Under the pieces are notes generated by a model that was given only the letters and a program-made list of their open reading frames with translations, did no database searches and had not been told where the DNA came from. A stretch of 64,000 nucleotides of DNA, taken from positions 16,211,875-16,275,874 of the forward strand of contig NC_133300.1 of assembly GCF_005239225.2 (NCBI RefSeq), read 5' to 3'. Shown piece by piece: positions 12,722 through 23,211 of this stretch. The DNA is from Populus alba (lineage: Eukaryota; Streptophyta; Magnoliopsida; Malpighiales; Salicaceae). A program made the position numbers and the translations under genes. The stretch's first letter is position 1, and each line of letters opens with the position of its first letter.

Positions 12722-13273
12722 CTCTGAAGGGGAATCATTTGAAAAAATTAGTGTGGTGTCAAAAAAATTTTGAAATATTTTTCATATCCAATATCTGCTT
12801 ATTTTTTATCCTTAATTACAATAACATGTGGTCAGTATCAAAGCATAATACTTATTATATAAGATAACTTAGTGATTTCAAGTTTAATTATCACTTATAT
12901 AATTATCACGTGAATCTTTCTATGGACATAAATAATATTTTTATATGAAATTCTCTTAAGAGTCATATTTATCATTTGACAAATATCTTTATATTAGTTA
13001 TAGGTATTTTTTATATTTCAGTTTATGAGAGCAATTATTATTTTTTTCAATATTTAGTTTTAATAGAATATTAATCATGAACTTTTACTAACACTATTTT
13101 GATATTATAAAAATCTCATAATTATAACAACTTTATAATTTTTAATTTACCATCAGGAAACATCAATGGCAATCTAGTAAGTTTCTGCCATAAAATGCAA
13201 TTCCAATTCAGCAGCCACAGCAACTTCAGTTTTCTGCCTCTGCATGGAGACATCGGTCGGTTTTCCCGATGCA
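12722..13273. other. AT-rich intergenic stretch
   Basis: No gene, RNA or clear repeat structure is seen between the MITE and the kanadaptin remnant. Confidence 0.6.
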
Positions 13274-15062
13274 CTACTTTTCTTTGGTCCCCTGGGTGGG
13301 TGGTTGCTTTTTGGTGGCAGAAACAGGCACCTCTGCTTTATCAGGTTTCTTATCCTTCACTCGCGAATCCCTTTTCTGATCAGCTTCTCCAGATGGGTCA
13401 GCAATCTTCAATAGAAACAAGATCCTGCCCAGTTCAGATTGTAGAGAGGATAGTTCCTTTCCGAGCTGCACAGTTTATTCAGCACTGACAAGAAAATCAG
13501 GAAAAGAGCGACTAATGCAGCGATGATAAAATGTTTTTTCTTCTCCATCAATAAACCATACAACCATTTAGATTTAACACTTCTAATACCAGCGAAAAAG
13601 CAAGGCATGACAGTGAGAAGAAAGAGAAAAGGAAAGAAGTCATCACTAAAAATAGCCCTTCGACTTGGAGTACAGGTAACAGGATGAACATTTTAAATGA
13701 CACTGGAACATAAATCTGAAGGGGATTGAAAAACTGGATGCAGATTGGTCTCGTGTTCAAGGCAAGCGAAATCATCATTGTATTTGACACCAAATATCTA
13801 GAAATGAGGGACTCGAAGTATGAAACGTAAAACCACTTACCTTTTTATTATTTTATCACGGGTTTTCTCCTGCTTCTCTGTAAGCTGCCCTTTGTAGGTG
13901 TGCCATGCTACTTCATCACCATCATCCTAGTCATCCAAAACAACATAAACAACACAGAGAAGAGTATCAGCTTTTTATCATGCGAAAGAGTCTAATTTAG
14001 GATTTATAGAAGTTCTGGTATACAAGATAATTCCAAAAAATGAAATAGACCTGGAGGTAAATTTGACACAAGTACGTAAACTAGTTGGTCTTCAAGTTCC
14101 TAGGTGGGATTGAACAACAAATTCTCAATGATTATCTTTTTTCTTTTTCTGGATTGCTAAAAAAACATAATTTCTGTACAAGGAGGTAAGGCTGACAGAG
14201 TGTTGACAGCTATAAATAAACACTAGTGTTGTCCAACATGCATGCTTCGTACAGAACAAATAATAGTTTTAAGCAATTCTCTTTGCACAAAAGTGCATAC
14301 AAACGTAATCTCACTTGTTCTATATTTATTGTAAAGCAGCTTAGGGAAAAGTGTGGACAAAAGAGAAGTCGTATCTGCTGACAGTAATAAAAAGTCAAAA
14401 ACAATAATTCTCACAAGATTACATCCAGAAAATGTATGGACTGACAATAACCTCAGCTTCTTCAATAGCAACAACTTCTCCCATGTCCCATGAGATACAA
14501 TCAGCAAGAGCTGCTTCCAACCTTGCTCGGTGAAGTGAGGCTTGCCGAATCTTAGCATCTCTAAGAATTTTTCGGTCAGCTTACTACAACACATGATACA
14601 GACTACTAAAAAACCTTTGCAAGAGAATAGATTTGTTATGCTCATTTAATTTTCGAAACTAAAAACTCTTACCGTGTTTATTTTTTTAAGCAACCTGGCA
14701 AACCAGCATACATGCAAACACCAAACGACTTTGGGAACAATTTATAGAACATTACAGACATAAAGTTGTAACACCTGCACGTACAAACTTTATTAAGAAT
14801 AAGGTCAATTAAAAGAAAAAGGAAAGAGACAAGGAGTAATGTCCAAGTACACAAAATCTAAGATATCTATCGAGCACTATTTATGTGTGTATGGTGACAG
14901 CAATCTTACCAGTGGCATCAAGTCAGATGGTCCTTGAAAAATGTACAATTGAGATGAACTGTGCAAGGAAAGAACACGAGGAAATTTCAGAAATATGCAA
15001 GGACAATAATGCAGAAACAGTTGCATTCATTCCTAATTCATGTCTTTTCAAACAATAACACT

Positions 15063-15067
15063 CTCAT
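15063..15067. repeat. Target site duplication CTCAT, left side of Copia element
   Basis: CTCAT directly precedes the 5' LTR (TGTTAAAAGG...) and recurs directly after the 3' LTR at 20058-20062. A perfect 5-bp duplication is the expected footprint of Copia integrase. Confidence 0.95.
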
Positions 15068-15298
15068 TGTTAAAAGGAAATGAATCTCATTAAGGAGAAA
15101 ATTGTGGATCGGGATCAATGCACCAGATCAGCCTAGCATGATCTTAGGATCGTTTTAATGTATAGTTGACATTCCTAGAATAGTTAGAATCTGTCTCTAT
15201 ATAATAGCTAGTCATCCTGTACAAACATACTTACTGCAATATACAATCTCTTCTTCATTACTCTGTTATTTTCAATTATCATTCTGCTATTTTGTTTA
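15068..15298 (+). repeat. 5' LTR of Copia element (231 bp)
   Basis: Matches the 3' LTR (19819-20057) base for base by eye, except that it lacks 8 bp (ACTTAGCT) present in the 3' copy after 'aatagct'. CTATATAATA at ~15198-15207 is a plausible TATA box for the element's promoter. The end is set by the following primer binding site. Confidence 0.95.
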
Positions 15299-15310
15299 TG
15301 GTATCAGAGC
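15299..15310 (+). other. Primer binding site, initiator tRNA-Met type
   Basis: TGGTATCAGAGC immediately follows the 5' LTR. This is the standard plant Copia primer binding site, complementary to tRNA-iMet. The second Copia element carries the same 12-mer at 55926-55937. Confidence 0.95.
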
Positions 15311-15380
15311 GCTGGTTCTAGTGTCTCTAGCCTAACACCTTCCGCTACAACCAAAACACAAACACCATTGTATTGACAAC

Positions 15381-18300
15381 ATGGCCAACACAGGAATCAA
15401 CACAACTGAAATCCTAGACAAATCCACAGATTTCACATCACAGAACAGAGAAGAGAGAGGGATTTTCTTACCCGATCCTTTGGCTCTACATCATTCAGAC
15501 ACACCAGGACTCACCCTGGTCAGCACACTTTTGAATGGACGCAACTATGGGGAATGGTGTCGTTCAATGCGCCGCAGCCTCAGCGCCAAAAACAAACTTG
15601 GTCTCATCGATGGATCCATAGAAGCTCCGCCAACAAATGATGCAAAATTCCCATTATGGCAATGCTGCAATGATCTGGTGGTGTCCTGGATCCTCAATTC
15701 TGTTCAACCAGAGATAGCTCGTAGTGTCATCTACTCAGATACAGCAGCCGTGATTTGGAACGACCTCAAAGACAGATTTTCCCAAGGAGATGAATCCAGA
15801 ATCTACCAAATACGACAAGAAATTGTTGAATGTCGTCAAGGGTCCCTCTCCATATCTGCCTATTATACAAAACTCAAAGGGCTTTGGGATGAATTAGGGT
15901 CTTACCAGGAACCCATCCCTTGCTCTTGCGACATGCTGAAAAAGCTTGCTGACAGAGAAGAGAAGGAGAAGATGATGCAATTTTTAATGGGGCTTAACGA
16001 ACCCTATTCCCAAATCCGTGGGTCGATCTTGATGATGAATCCCCTACCCGATACACGACGAACCCATGGCCTTATTCTCCAACAAGAGAGGCAAATGGAG
16101 GTAGCAGCACGCAATTCCATCGTGCCGGCCTCCCATGCGATGCAGGTTGCACGACGGGGAGGATCACAGACGGTGACTTCATTTGGCAGCAGGAAGTTTT
16201 GCACTCACTGTGAGCAAGGAGGACATTTGGTTGATCAATGTTATTATCTAATTGGGTTTCCAATTGGCCACAAATGGCATGGAAAAAACATGAAGCCAAG
16301 AAATAAGAAGACAACGATCAACAACATTGAGATGAAAAGGGAATCGACTGATGAAAGCCCAACCTTCACAGCTGAAGAGTATAAGCAAATCATGGCATTA
16401 CTGAAAAACGGTAACAATCAACCATTTGCAAACGCAACAGGTATTGCTACACCCAATTGTGATAATTTTAATACACATTCAACTTTATATTGGATAGTGG
16501 ACAGTGGAGCAACAGATCATGTATCACAATTACCACCAACGCACAACAAAAAGAAATTGATTCATGACTTTGTTGGTTTACCTAATGGAGAACAGACACG
16601 CATCAACAGTATAGGGTCTATTCAATTATCATCAGACTTATCTCTGGATGGAGTCCTCCATGTGCCTAATTTTCGTGTGAACTTAATATCTGTAAGCAAA
16701 TTGACACGGGCTTTGAGATGTATAGTGATATTTTACCCAAATTTTTGTGTTGTGCAGGACGTGGATACGAGGAGGATGATTGGCCTGGGCAAGCATTTTA
16801 ATGGTCTTTACTATCTCACCCCTGCCCAAAATCCTTGCCTCATCAATCACATCACTTGCACTTCAAACCTTTGGCATCAACGACTCGGACACCCATCTGC
16901 TGCTCCCCTCCACCATTTATCCCAATCTTTCCCTGATATTGTTTTTAATAATAAGCATGTCTGCGAGATTTGTCCTCTAGCAAAACAAACTCGTCTATCT
17001 TTTCCTACAAGCTCAATAAATACCATTGCACCATTTGATTTAGTTCATTGTGATGTTTGGGGACCACACAAAATCCATACACATTCTGGGGCTCGTTATT
17101 TTTTAACGATTGTTGATGACTTTACTCGTTTCACCTGGGTACACCTCATGAGTCTTAAATCCAACACCCAATCATTGATAAAGTCCTTTTTCTCTTGGGT
17201 AAAAACACAATTTAATCGGGATATCAAAATCTTACGTTCAGATAATGGGGGGGAATTCACTTCACTACGTTCTTTTCTTGATGAACGTGGTACCATTTTC
17301 CAACACACATGTGCTTATACCCCTCAACAAAATGGAGTGGTTGAGCGCAAACACCGTCATCTTCTCAATGTAGCCCGAGCCCTTCGCTTTCAAGCCAATT
17401 TACCACTACAATTTTGGGGGGAAAGTGTCCAAACATCATGTTACCTTATCAACCGTCTACCCACTCCCCTTCTTTCTCACAAATCCCCATATGAACTTTT
17501 AAACCACACTCCACCCAACTACTCTACTCTTCGGGTTTTTGGTTGCCTATGTTATGCCACAAATCTCACCCCTGATCATAAACTTGATTGTCGTGCTCGC
17601 CGTTGCATTTTCATTGGATATCCTCATGGCCAAAAAGGATATCGTGTTTATGATCTTGAAAGCAAGAAATTTTTTACCTCACGAGATGTCACTTTCCATG
17701 AATATACATTTCCCTTCACTAAGCTACCACCAGAAACTCTTGACGACAACCCAGTTTTGCCTATCCCCAGTAGCCTCGCCACATTACCTGAGACCACCAC
17801 CCATCCTCAACCCACACTATCTAATCAGCCTTCCACCCAACCAAATCTTGCACCACCTTCCCCTTCCCACAATACATACCCTCCGACGGTTGCCACTCCT
17901 CACCCAACCCCACTCAAAGTTTACTCTCGTCGCCCTCACACCACAACCATTGTCCCATTAGAACCTCCTGTTACGACATCCCAGTCATCCGTCCCGTCAA
18001 CATTCATTGATCCATCTGTGTCCTCCTTAACCAACGTCACTGAACCCCCCATTATCGACCCAATACAGACCCTCCCCGAACCTCGCCATTCCACCCGCCT
18101 TCATCGGCCTCCACCTTACCTACAAGACTTCCAAACCTATCATGCTGTTGTCCTTGGCCCTGACGTCTCCTCTGCATCCATGTCTGGTACACGTTATCCA
18201 CTCCACCGGTATGTCTCTTACTCTGGCCTCTCTAGTCCATATCGTTCCTTTGTGAGTAATATATCTCGCTTGGTTGAGCCAGCCACTTATGAGCAGGCTC

Positions 18301-19811
18301 GTCATGATCCCCAGTGGGTTGCAGCCATGACTGCTGAAATTACAGCTCTTGAAGAAAATCACACTTGGTCCGCTGTTCCTTTACCCCCTGGCCAACGACC
18401 CATCGGTTGCAAGTGGATTTTTAAGATTAAGTACAAAGCTGATGGCAGCATCGAGCGTTACAAAGCCAGGCTTGTTGCAAAGGGATTTACACAACGCGAA
18501 GGTATTGATTACAAAGACACCTTTGCCCCCGTTGCCAAAATGACCACCGTCCGCTGCCTCCTCGCAGTAGCAGCTGTTAGGCACTGGCCATTACATCAGA
18601 TGGATGTCCAAAATGCTTTCTTACATGGCGAGCTCAGTGAAGAAGTATATATGCTCCCACCTCCTGGTTATCGTCGACAGGGGGAGAATACAGTTTGTCG
18701 ACTCCATAAGTCACTTTATGGACTTAAGCAAGCATCTCGTAGTTGGTTTCGCAGATTCTCATGTGCAATCCAAGAAATTGGATTCCAACAATCTCGTGCT
18801 GACTATTCACTTTTTACACAGGTTCGTGGGGATTCCATTACAATCATATTACTTTACGTCGATGATATGGTTGTTACTGGGAATGATGAAAAGGCTATTA
18901 ATGATCTCAAGGCGTTCCTCAACAGTTGCTTCAAAATTAAAGATCTTGGACCATTAAAATACTTTCTTGGGATCGAGGTAGCACGATCCAAGACAGGTAT
19001 TACAGTATGTCAACGAAAATACACGTTAGACATATTGGAGGAAGCTGGGTTACTTGGAGCAAAGCCAGCTAAGGTACCCATGGAGCCTGACTTAGCATTA
19101 ACAGATACAGGGAGTGCGGCACTTAAAGACCCTACTAGATACCGACATCTAGTTGGAAAATTGATCTACCTCACAATTAGCAGACCAGAAATCACGTACT
19201 CCGTGAACACACTCAGTCAATTCATGCAGGAACCAAAACTACATCATCTCAAGACTGCTCATCGACTCCTCCATTACTTGAAAGCAGCACCAGGACAAGG
19301 GTTATTATTTCCTTCAGATAGCCCGCTCCACTTGATAGGGTATTGTGATGCAGACTGGGCAAGGTGTCCAATTACACGACGATCTGTAACAGGATATTGC
19401 ACCTTCCTTGGAAAATCACTTGTGTCTTGGAAAAGTAGAAAGCAGACAACAGTATCAAGATCATCAGCGGAGGCGGAATATCGCTCCATGGCTGCAGCTG
19501 CTTGTGAGCTTACCTGGTTGAGGTACTTATTGAAAGATTTGGGAGTATCACACCCTGGACCAGCAAAGTTGTTTTGTGATAATCAGGCGGCTTTACACAT
19601 TGCCGCAAATCCAGTTTATCACGAACGAACAAAGCATATTGAACTAGATTGTCATACAATTCGAGAAAGAATTCAAAGGGGAGAAGTCAAGACAGCGTAT
19701 GTTCAAACTGGAAAGCAAATTGCAGATTTATTCACAAAACCATTGAGATCGCCAGTGTTTCATACACATCTCAGCAAGTTGGGTGTCATAGACATTCATA
19801 CTCCAACTTGA
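15381..19811 (+). CDS. Copia gag-pol polyprotein, intact (1476 codons)
   Basis: Single uninterrupted Gag-Pol reading frame. Domains in order: Copia-like N-terminal and UBN2-type Gag (~30-250); CCHC zinc knuckle C-x2-C-x4-H-x4-C (CTHCEQGGHLVDQC, ~273-286); aspartic protease with WIVDSGATDHV (~372); GAG-pre-integrase (LWHQRLGHPS, ICPLAKQ); integrase with catalytic Asp-Asp-Glu contexts DVWGP, RSDNGGEF and QQNGVVERKH; reverse transcriptase starting near WIFKIKYKADGSIERYKARL with the active-site YVDD; RNase H with YCDADWA, SRSSAEAEY and the C-terminal HIELDCH..RE block. The length is typical for one-ORF plant Copia elements, and I see no degraded key residue. The start is the first ATG after the PBS. 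The TGA stop (19809-19811) abuts the polypurine tract. Confidence 0.97.
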   Translation: MANTGINTTEILDKSTDFTSQNREERGIFLPDPLALHHSDTPGLTLVSTLLNGRNYGEWCRSMRRSLSAKNKLGLIDGSIEAPPTNDAKFPLWQCCNDLVVSWILNSVQPEIARSVIYSDTAAVIWNDLKDRFSQGDESRIYQIRQEIVECRQGSLSISAYYTKLKGLWDELGSYQEPIPCSCDMLKKLADREEKEKMMQFLMGLNEPYSQIRGSILMMNPLPDTRRTHGLILQQERQMEVAARNSIVPASHAMQVARRGGSQTVTSFGSRKFCTHCEQGGHLVDQCYYLIGFPIGHKWHGKNMKPRNKKTTINNIEMKRESTDESPTFTAEEYKQIMALLKNGNNQPFANATGIATPNCDNFNTHSTLYWIVDSGATDHVSQLPPTHNKKKLIHDFVGLPNGEQTRINSIGSIQLSSDLSLDGVLHVPNFRVNLISVSKLTRALRCIVIFYPNFCVVQDVDTRRMIGLGKHFNGLYYLTPAQNPCLINHITCTSNLWHQRLGHPSAAPLHHLSQSFPDIVFNNKHVCEICPLAKQTRLSFPTSSINTIAPFDLVHCDVWGPHKIHTHSGARYFLTIVDDFTRFTWVHLMSLKSNTQSLIKSFFSWVKTQFNRDIKILRSDNGGEFTSLRSFLDERGTIFQHTCAYTPQQNGVVERKHRHLLNVARALRFQANLPLQFWGESVQTSCYLINRLPTPLLSHKSPYELLNHTPPNYSTLRVFGCLCYATNLTPDHKLDCRARRCIFIGYPHGQKGYRVYDLESKKFFTSRDVTFHEYTFPFTKLPPETLDDNPVLPIPSSLATLPETTTHPQPTLSNQPSTQPNLAPPSPSHNTYPPTVATPHPTPLKVYSRRPHTTTIVPLEPPVTTSQSSVPSTFIDPSVSSLTNVTEPPIIDPIQTLPEPRHSTRLHRPPPYLQDFQTYHAVVLGPDVSSASMSGTRYPLHRYVSYSGLSSPYRSFVSNISRLVEPATYEQARHDPQWVAAMTAEITALEENHTWSAVPLPPGQRPIGCKWIFKIKYKADGSIERYKARLVAKGFTQREGIDYKDTFAPVAKMTTVRCLLAVAAVRHWPLHQMDVQNAFLHGELSEEVYMLPPPGYRRQGENTVCRLHKSLYGLKQASRSWFRRFSCAIQEIGFQQSRADYSLFTQVRGDSITIILLYVDDMVVTGNDEKAINDLKAFLNSCFKIKDLGPLKYFLGIEVARSKTGITVCQRKYTLDILEEAGLLGAKPAKVPMEPDLALTDTGSAALKDPTRYRHLVGKLIYLTISRPEITYSVNTLSQFMQEPKLHHLKTAHRLLHYLKAAPGQGLLFPSDSPLHLIGYCDADWARCPITRRSVTGYCTFLGKSLVSWKSRKQTTVSRSSAEAEYRSMAAAACELTWLRYLLKDLGVSHPGPAKLFCDNQAALHIAANPVYHERTKHIELDCHTIRERIQRGEVKTAYVQTGKQIADLFTKPLRSPVFHTHLSKLGVIDIHTPT

Positions 19812-19818
19812 GGGGGAG
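19811..19818 (+). other. Polypurine tract of Copia element
   Basis: AGGGGGAG directly precedes the 3' LTR TG and overlaps the last base of the gag-pol stop codon. It is the plus-strand primer site for reverse transcription. Confidence 0.9.
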
Positions 19819-20057
19819 TGTTAAAAGGAAATGAATCTCATTAAGGAGAAAATTGTGGATCGGGATCAATGCACCAGATCAGCCTAGCATGATCTTAGGA
19901 TCGTTTTAATGTATAGTTGACATTCCTAGAATAGTTAGAATCTGTCTCTATATAATAGCTACTTAGCTAGTCATCCTGTACAAACATACTTACTGCAATA
20001 TACAATCTCTTCTTCATTACTCTGTTATTTTCAATTATCATTCTGCTATTTTGTTTA
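19819..20057 (+). repeat. 3' LTR of Copia element (239 bp)
   Basis: Identical to the 5' LTR apart from an extra 8 bp between two AGCT words. Ends TTTTGTTTA, followed by the target duplication CTCAT (20058-20062). Confidence 0.95.
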
Positions 20058-20062
20058 CTCAT
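20058..20062. repeat. Target site duplication CTCAT, right side of Copia element
   Basis: Perfect copy of 15063-15067, marking the right insertion boundary. Confidence 0.95.
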
Positions 20063-20473
20063 AATATAAACACTATACGTAAGACACGCTGAAACAATCT
20101 TAGTATATATCGAAAAAAGAATATGTGAACCAAAGCCAATGGCCCCACAATGATGCCAGGTGATGAACAGTCGGGAGAAAATACCAGAGGCATGAAAGAT
20201 ACAGAAGAATGGATAAGTCGAGGAATCAAGGAAAAAAGTTACCCACTGGCCAAATCGAATAACATCGCCAACATGCAATGCCACATATACTCTCTTCTCC
20301 GCCTGGGATACAGAAAGGGAAAAGCAACTAAGAATGCAACAAAAAAGCATCACCCACCGGAAGGAAATTTTTTCAGCAGCAGCACATCATTAAAATACAC
20401 AAACATATTCTACATAAATCTTTTAAGCAGGAAATTTCAAAGGAAGAAGCTATCCTGCACTCTCCTTCACCAC

Positions 20474-20570
20474 CTGAGAGCAAGGCTTTCTTCTACAAGA
20501 TTGTCAGCTAATAAATACGCAATTCGTTTGGGGTCAACTCCTCCCTTCCTTGGGTCCTGGCACAGGACAA
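20474..20570 (-). pseudogene. Exon-like fragment, possibly PP2C-type phosphatase C-terminus
   Basis: The minus strand encodes VVLCQDPRKGG then VDPKRIAYLLADNLVEESLAL between an AG acceptor and an AG|GTGGTG donor, about 33 residues with good protein character. The pattern (acidic/hydrophobic, 'DP..AA..L..E.A..R' just before an exon border) recalls the C-terminal helix of PP2C phosphatases, but I cannot confirm this. It lies between two kanadaptin blocks yet is not part of kanadaptin, so it may be a transposed fragment. Stops flank it on both sides. Confidence 0.3.
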
Positions 20571-21620
20571 CTTCAAATTCAAATCAAAACTATAGAGTAG
20601 AAGATTAAATCCATATAACCAAATGCTAAATTCATGAAAATTGAAGAACATAAATTTGGCTAATTTGGCCGATGATAAGCCAGAGCTAGTTTTTGTCATT
20701 TCGTGTTAAAAACATGAAAACACATAAAGTTGAAATGGTTAATCAGCTGGATGAATTAGCCTTGAAGGTTAGGATTCTTTCTGCTAGAAGATTCTAGATC
20801 AACTGAGCAGACATGACAAGAAAAGATTCTTTCAACTAGCCAGAGTGGATGTTACTGGAAAAAATGTTGGTTGGCCATTGAAAATGTTTGCTCAGAATTG
20901 GAATCCTTGTCCAATAAGTCACTAGTATTTAGAGCATCCTATGCAGTAGATCTATGCAGTGTACTTCATTTTTTGTTAGGATTTCTTTTGTTTAGCAATC
21001 AGAGTACTCAGAGTCCCAATTAGAATACATTTTCTGCCTCTTGAAGTTCTATTGAGATTGCACAAACAGGAGAGGCTAGCAATCAATTCTCTGGAAGTTT
21101 TTCAAACTGTCATCTTACCTTGCTTTTCTTTTAATTCCTTCTTCAGGATCCAGGAGATTTTCTGTTGACACGAACATGTCTGGTGTAAAGCACACTACAT
21201 TCTCACCAAGTTGCCTTTTCTTTTATATTGTGCTTATATTTCAGTCCTCGATGATTTCCTTGGTATCAAATAACCAAATAATTCTCGATATGGGTTTATT
21301 TGGACAAGATCATGTCCCACATACATGACCAGATCCTCCTTTAGTTCGAAAATATCATCCAATCAAACAATAAATCAAAGATTTCTAGATGAGTACATGA
21401 CTTATATAGCCGGATATATATTGAATAACATGTGATGGATCACACATCACAAGTTCCCTCCACAGTATCAGTGTATCACTTGCATCAGACCTTTTAAGAA
21501 ACGCATACAATTTAAATATAAAAAGCGAATTTTTGCTGACCTGATTCTTGTTAATAAAGGTGCCATGCGTGCTGCCGAGGTCATAAAGATAGGCATCTCC
21601 ATTTCTTTTGAACTGGAGAA

Positions 21621-23211
21621 CTGGGAAAGAGAGAACAAATAGTTAAACAACGTTCCCCAGCATCTACAATCAAGGAAGCTGTCAACAACTGCATGCTTGA
21701 AGTCCCAATGAATGAGATTTTCCCAGATATCCACGGATTCTATGACATGGAAAGCGACATAATCACCATAACCATACAGCTAGAAACAAAAAAGAAAAAC
21801 ACTATAGTTCGCTAAGAAAATAAGCTTCACAAATACTGTACACGATTCGGGCGTAAAATAACCCTCATAATCTTCGAGTTAAACACCTATCTACTTGTTA
21901 GGAAGGGAAAAAATGAAAGGGAAAGAGTAAACAGAAGAAGAGGAAGAAAGTCCATCTCTGTAAACCACTTCTTCTCGGAAGATATTTATTGATAATTCTT
22001 TTAGCAATAGCAGTCTCACAAGAGAGAGCAAAATGATTACAATGTTGTTGAGCAGCTCGTGGCTTTGGAAATGGAAATGGGAACAGGAAGTTTGCAGCAA
22101 TTTATATAAACTTACAAACTAGAGCGTAACAAAGTCTACATCGACAGAAAAGTTTGCTAAATATATACCAACAGATACAGAAACATTCCTGTCTGCAGGC
22201 AGCCAGGTTCATGGCTTTTGTTCATGTTCTTGAGATTTATGGGACAGGCAGATGCTTCAAAAAATATTGAACCTATAATATGATGCTGCTAGTAGTATAG
22301 CATGTACTGCTGGTCACAAGCTCAAATAGCCGAAACTGATTAATTTTTTACGTACAATTTGAGCCTATAATTAAATTGCTCTAATTTTTGCGTTGAACTT
22401 TTTGAAGTTATGACTTATGATTGATTAGCTGGACTTTTAATAATTTTTTTTAATATATATATAAATTATTAAAACAATTAAAAATGTTATTTAAAATAAA
22501 CAAAAAAACAAAAATTTTAAAAATATACATCAAACCATACTTTCAAATACTTCATTAATACTTTTAGTGAGCTGAGTTGGATGAGCTTGCAACTTCGTCT
22601 ACTTTACATTTAAAATTAAGGTTTCGTATGCATGGAAAGAAATAGAAATGTTTATTGAAAAAAAATTATATATTTTTTTAATTTATTATTAACATCAAAA
22701 ATAAAAAAATAAATTTTAAAAAACAGTCTATATCCAAATTCTAAATTCAACCTAAAAAAGAGCTTGTAAAAAAAAAAAAACTAGCAACTCCTAGACCTCC
22801 AAGAATGACTCTTAATCCAACAAGTTCCATTTTTTTTCCTCTTATTATAATGTTGCCCTTCCCATTCAATAATAAAGGAGATAGTGCGCATCTGTTAGCT
22901 GGCACCCACTTATCATACCGTTAAGCTCAAACGACAAGTCATTTTTAAAAAATATATTCCTCCATTAATCAACAAAAAAACAAGAAAGAAAAAGAAAAAA
23001 CTCCCCCCTTCCCCCCCCACTCAGATCATCTCACACTCAAGAAACTAAACAAAACCAATGCTTCCAAATCCCTAATCCCTAATTTCCTCTCTTCAGGTTT
23101 CTCTCTCTCTCATTTGCAATCACTCTTCCATCCGTCCAATTTTCAAAATCTAATCAATTTTTTTGGTGATTTGATTTTGTTAGGAGTTCATAAATTATTA
23201 TTTTTAAAAAG
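21621..23211. other. Intergenic region and FURRY-like gene 5' flank
   Basis: No further kanadaptin exon is recognisable upstream of 21620. The stretch 22380-22780 is AT-rich. A CT-rich leader (TCTCTCTCTCTC, ~23100-23112) shortly before the ATG at 23212 looks like the 5' UTR of the next gene. No TATA box is obvious. Confidence 0.5.

Larger units (their letters stand above)
15068..20057 (+). mobile_element. Complete, young Ty1/Copia LTR retrotransposon (4990 bp)
   Basis: All parts of a potentially autonomous element are present: 5' LTR 15068-15298, tRNA-Met-type primer binding site 15299-15310, one gag-pol ORF 15381-19811, polypurine tract just before the 3' LTR, 3' LTR 19819-20057, and 5-bp target duplications. 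The LTRs read identically except for one 8-bp indel, so insertion was very recent. It lies antisense within an intron of the kanadaptin-like remnant. LTRs begin TG but end TTTA rather than the usual CA. The boundary is fixed by the point where the two LTR contexts diverge (PBS versus CTCAT). Confidence 0.97.
13274..21620 (-). pseudogene. Kanadaptin-like (FHA domain, SLC4A1AP-type) gene remnant
   Basis: Six minus-strand blocks match plant kanadaptin-like FHA proteins in order: 21620-21541 (FHA core, GDAYLYDLGSTHGTFINKNQ), 20302-20243 (RVYVALHVGDVIRFGQ), 14958-14910 (SSQLYIFQGPSDLMPL), 14579-14452 (DAKIRQASLHRARLEAALAD then EEAE), 13926-13841 (DEVAWHTYKGQLTEKQEKTR), 13471-13277 (KELSSLQSELGRILFLLKIA then PVSATKKQ). 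The FHA core retains G-S-T-H-G-T, which binds phosphothreonine in this fold. Missing are the N-terminus and first part of the FHA domain, the large acidic coiled-coil exon between blocks 5 and 6, and everything after residue GTKEK, where a stop occurs. The block-2 donor (TGG|GTAACT) does not join block 3 in phase. The intron between blocks 2 and 3 holds the Copia element 15068-20057. I call it a pseudogene; a short expressed FHA fragment cannot be excluded. Confidence 0.75.
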
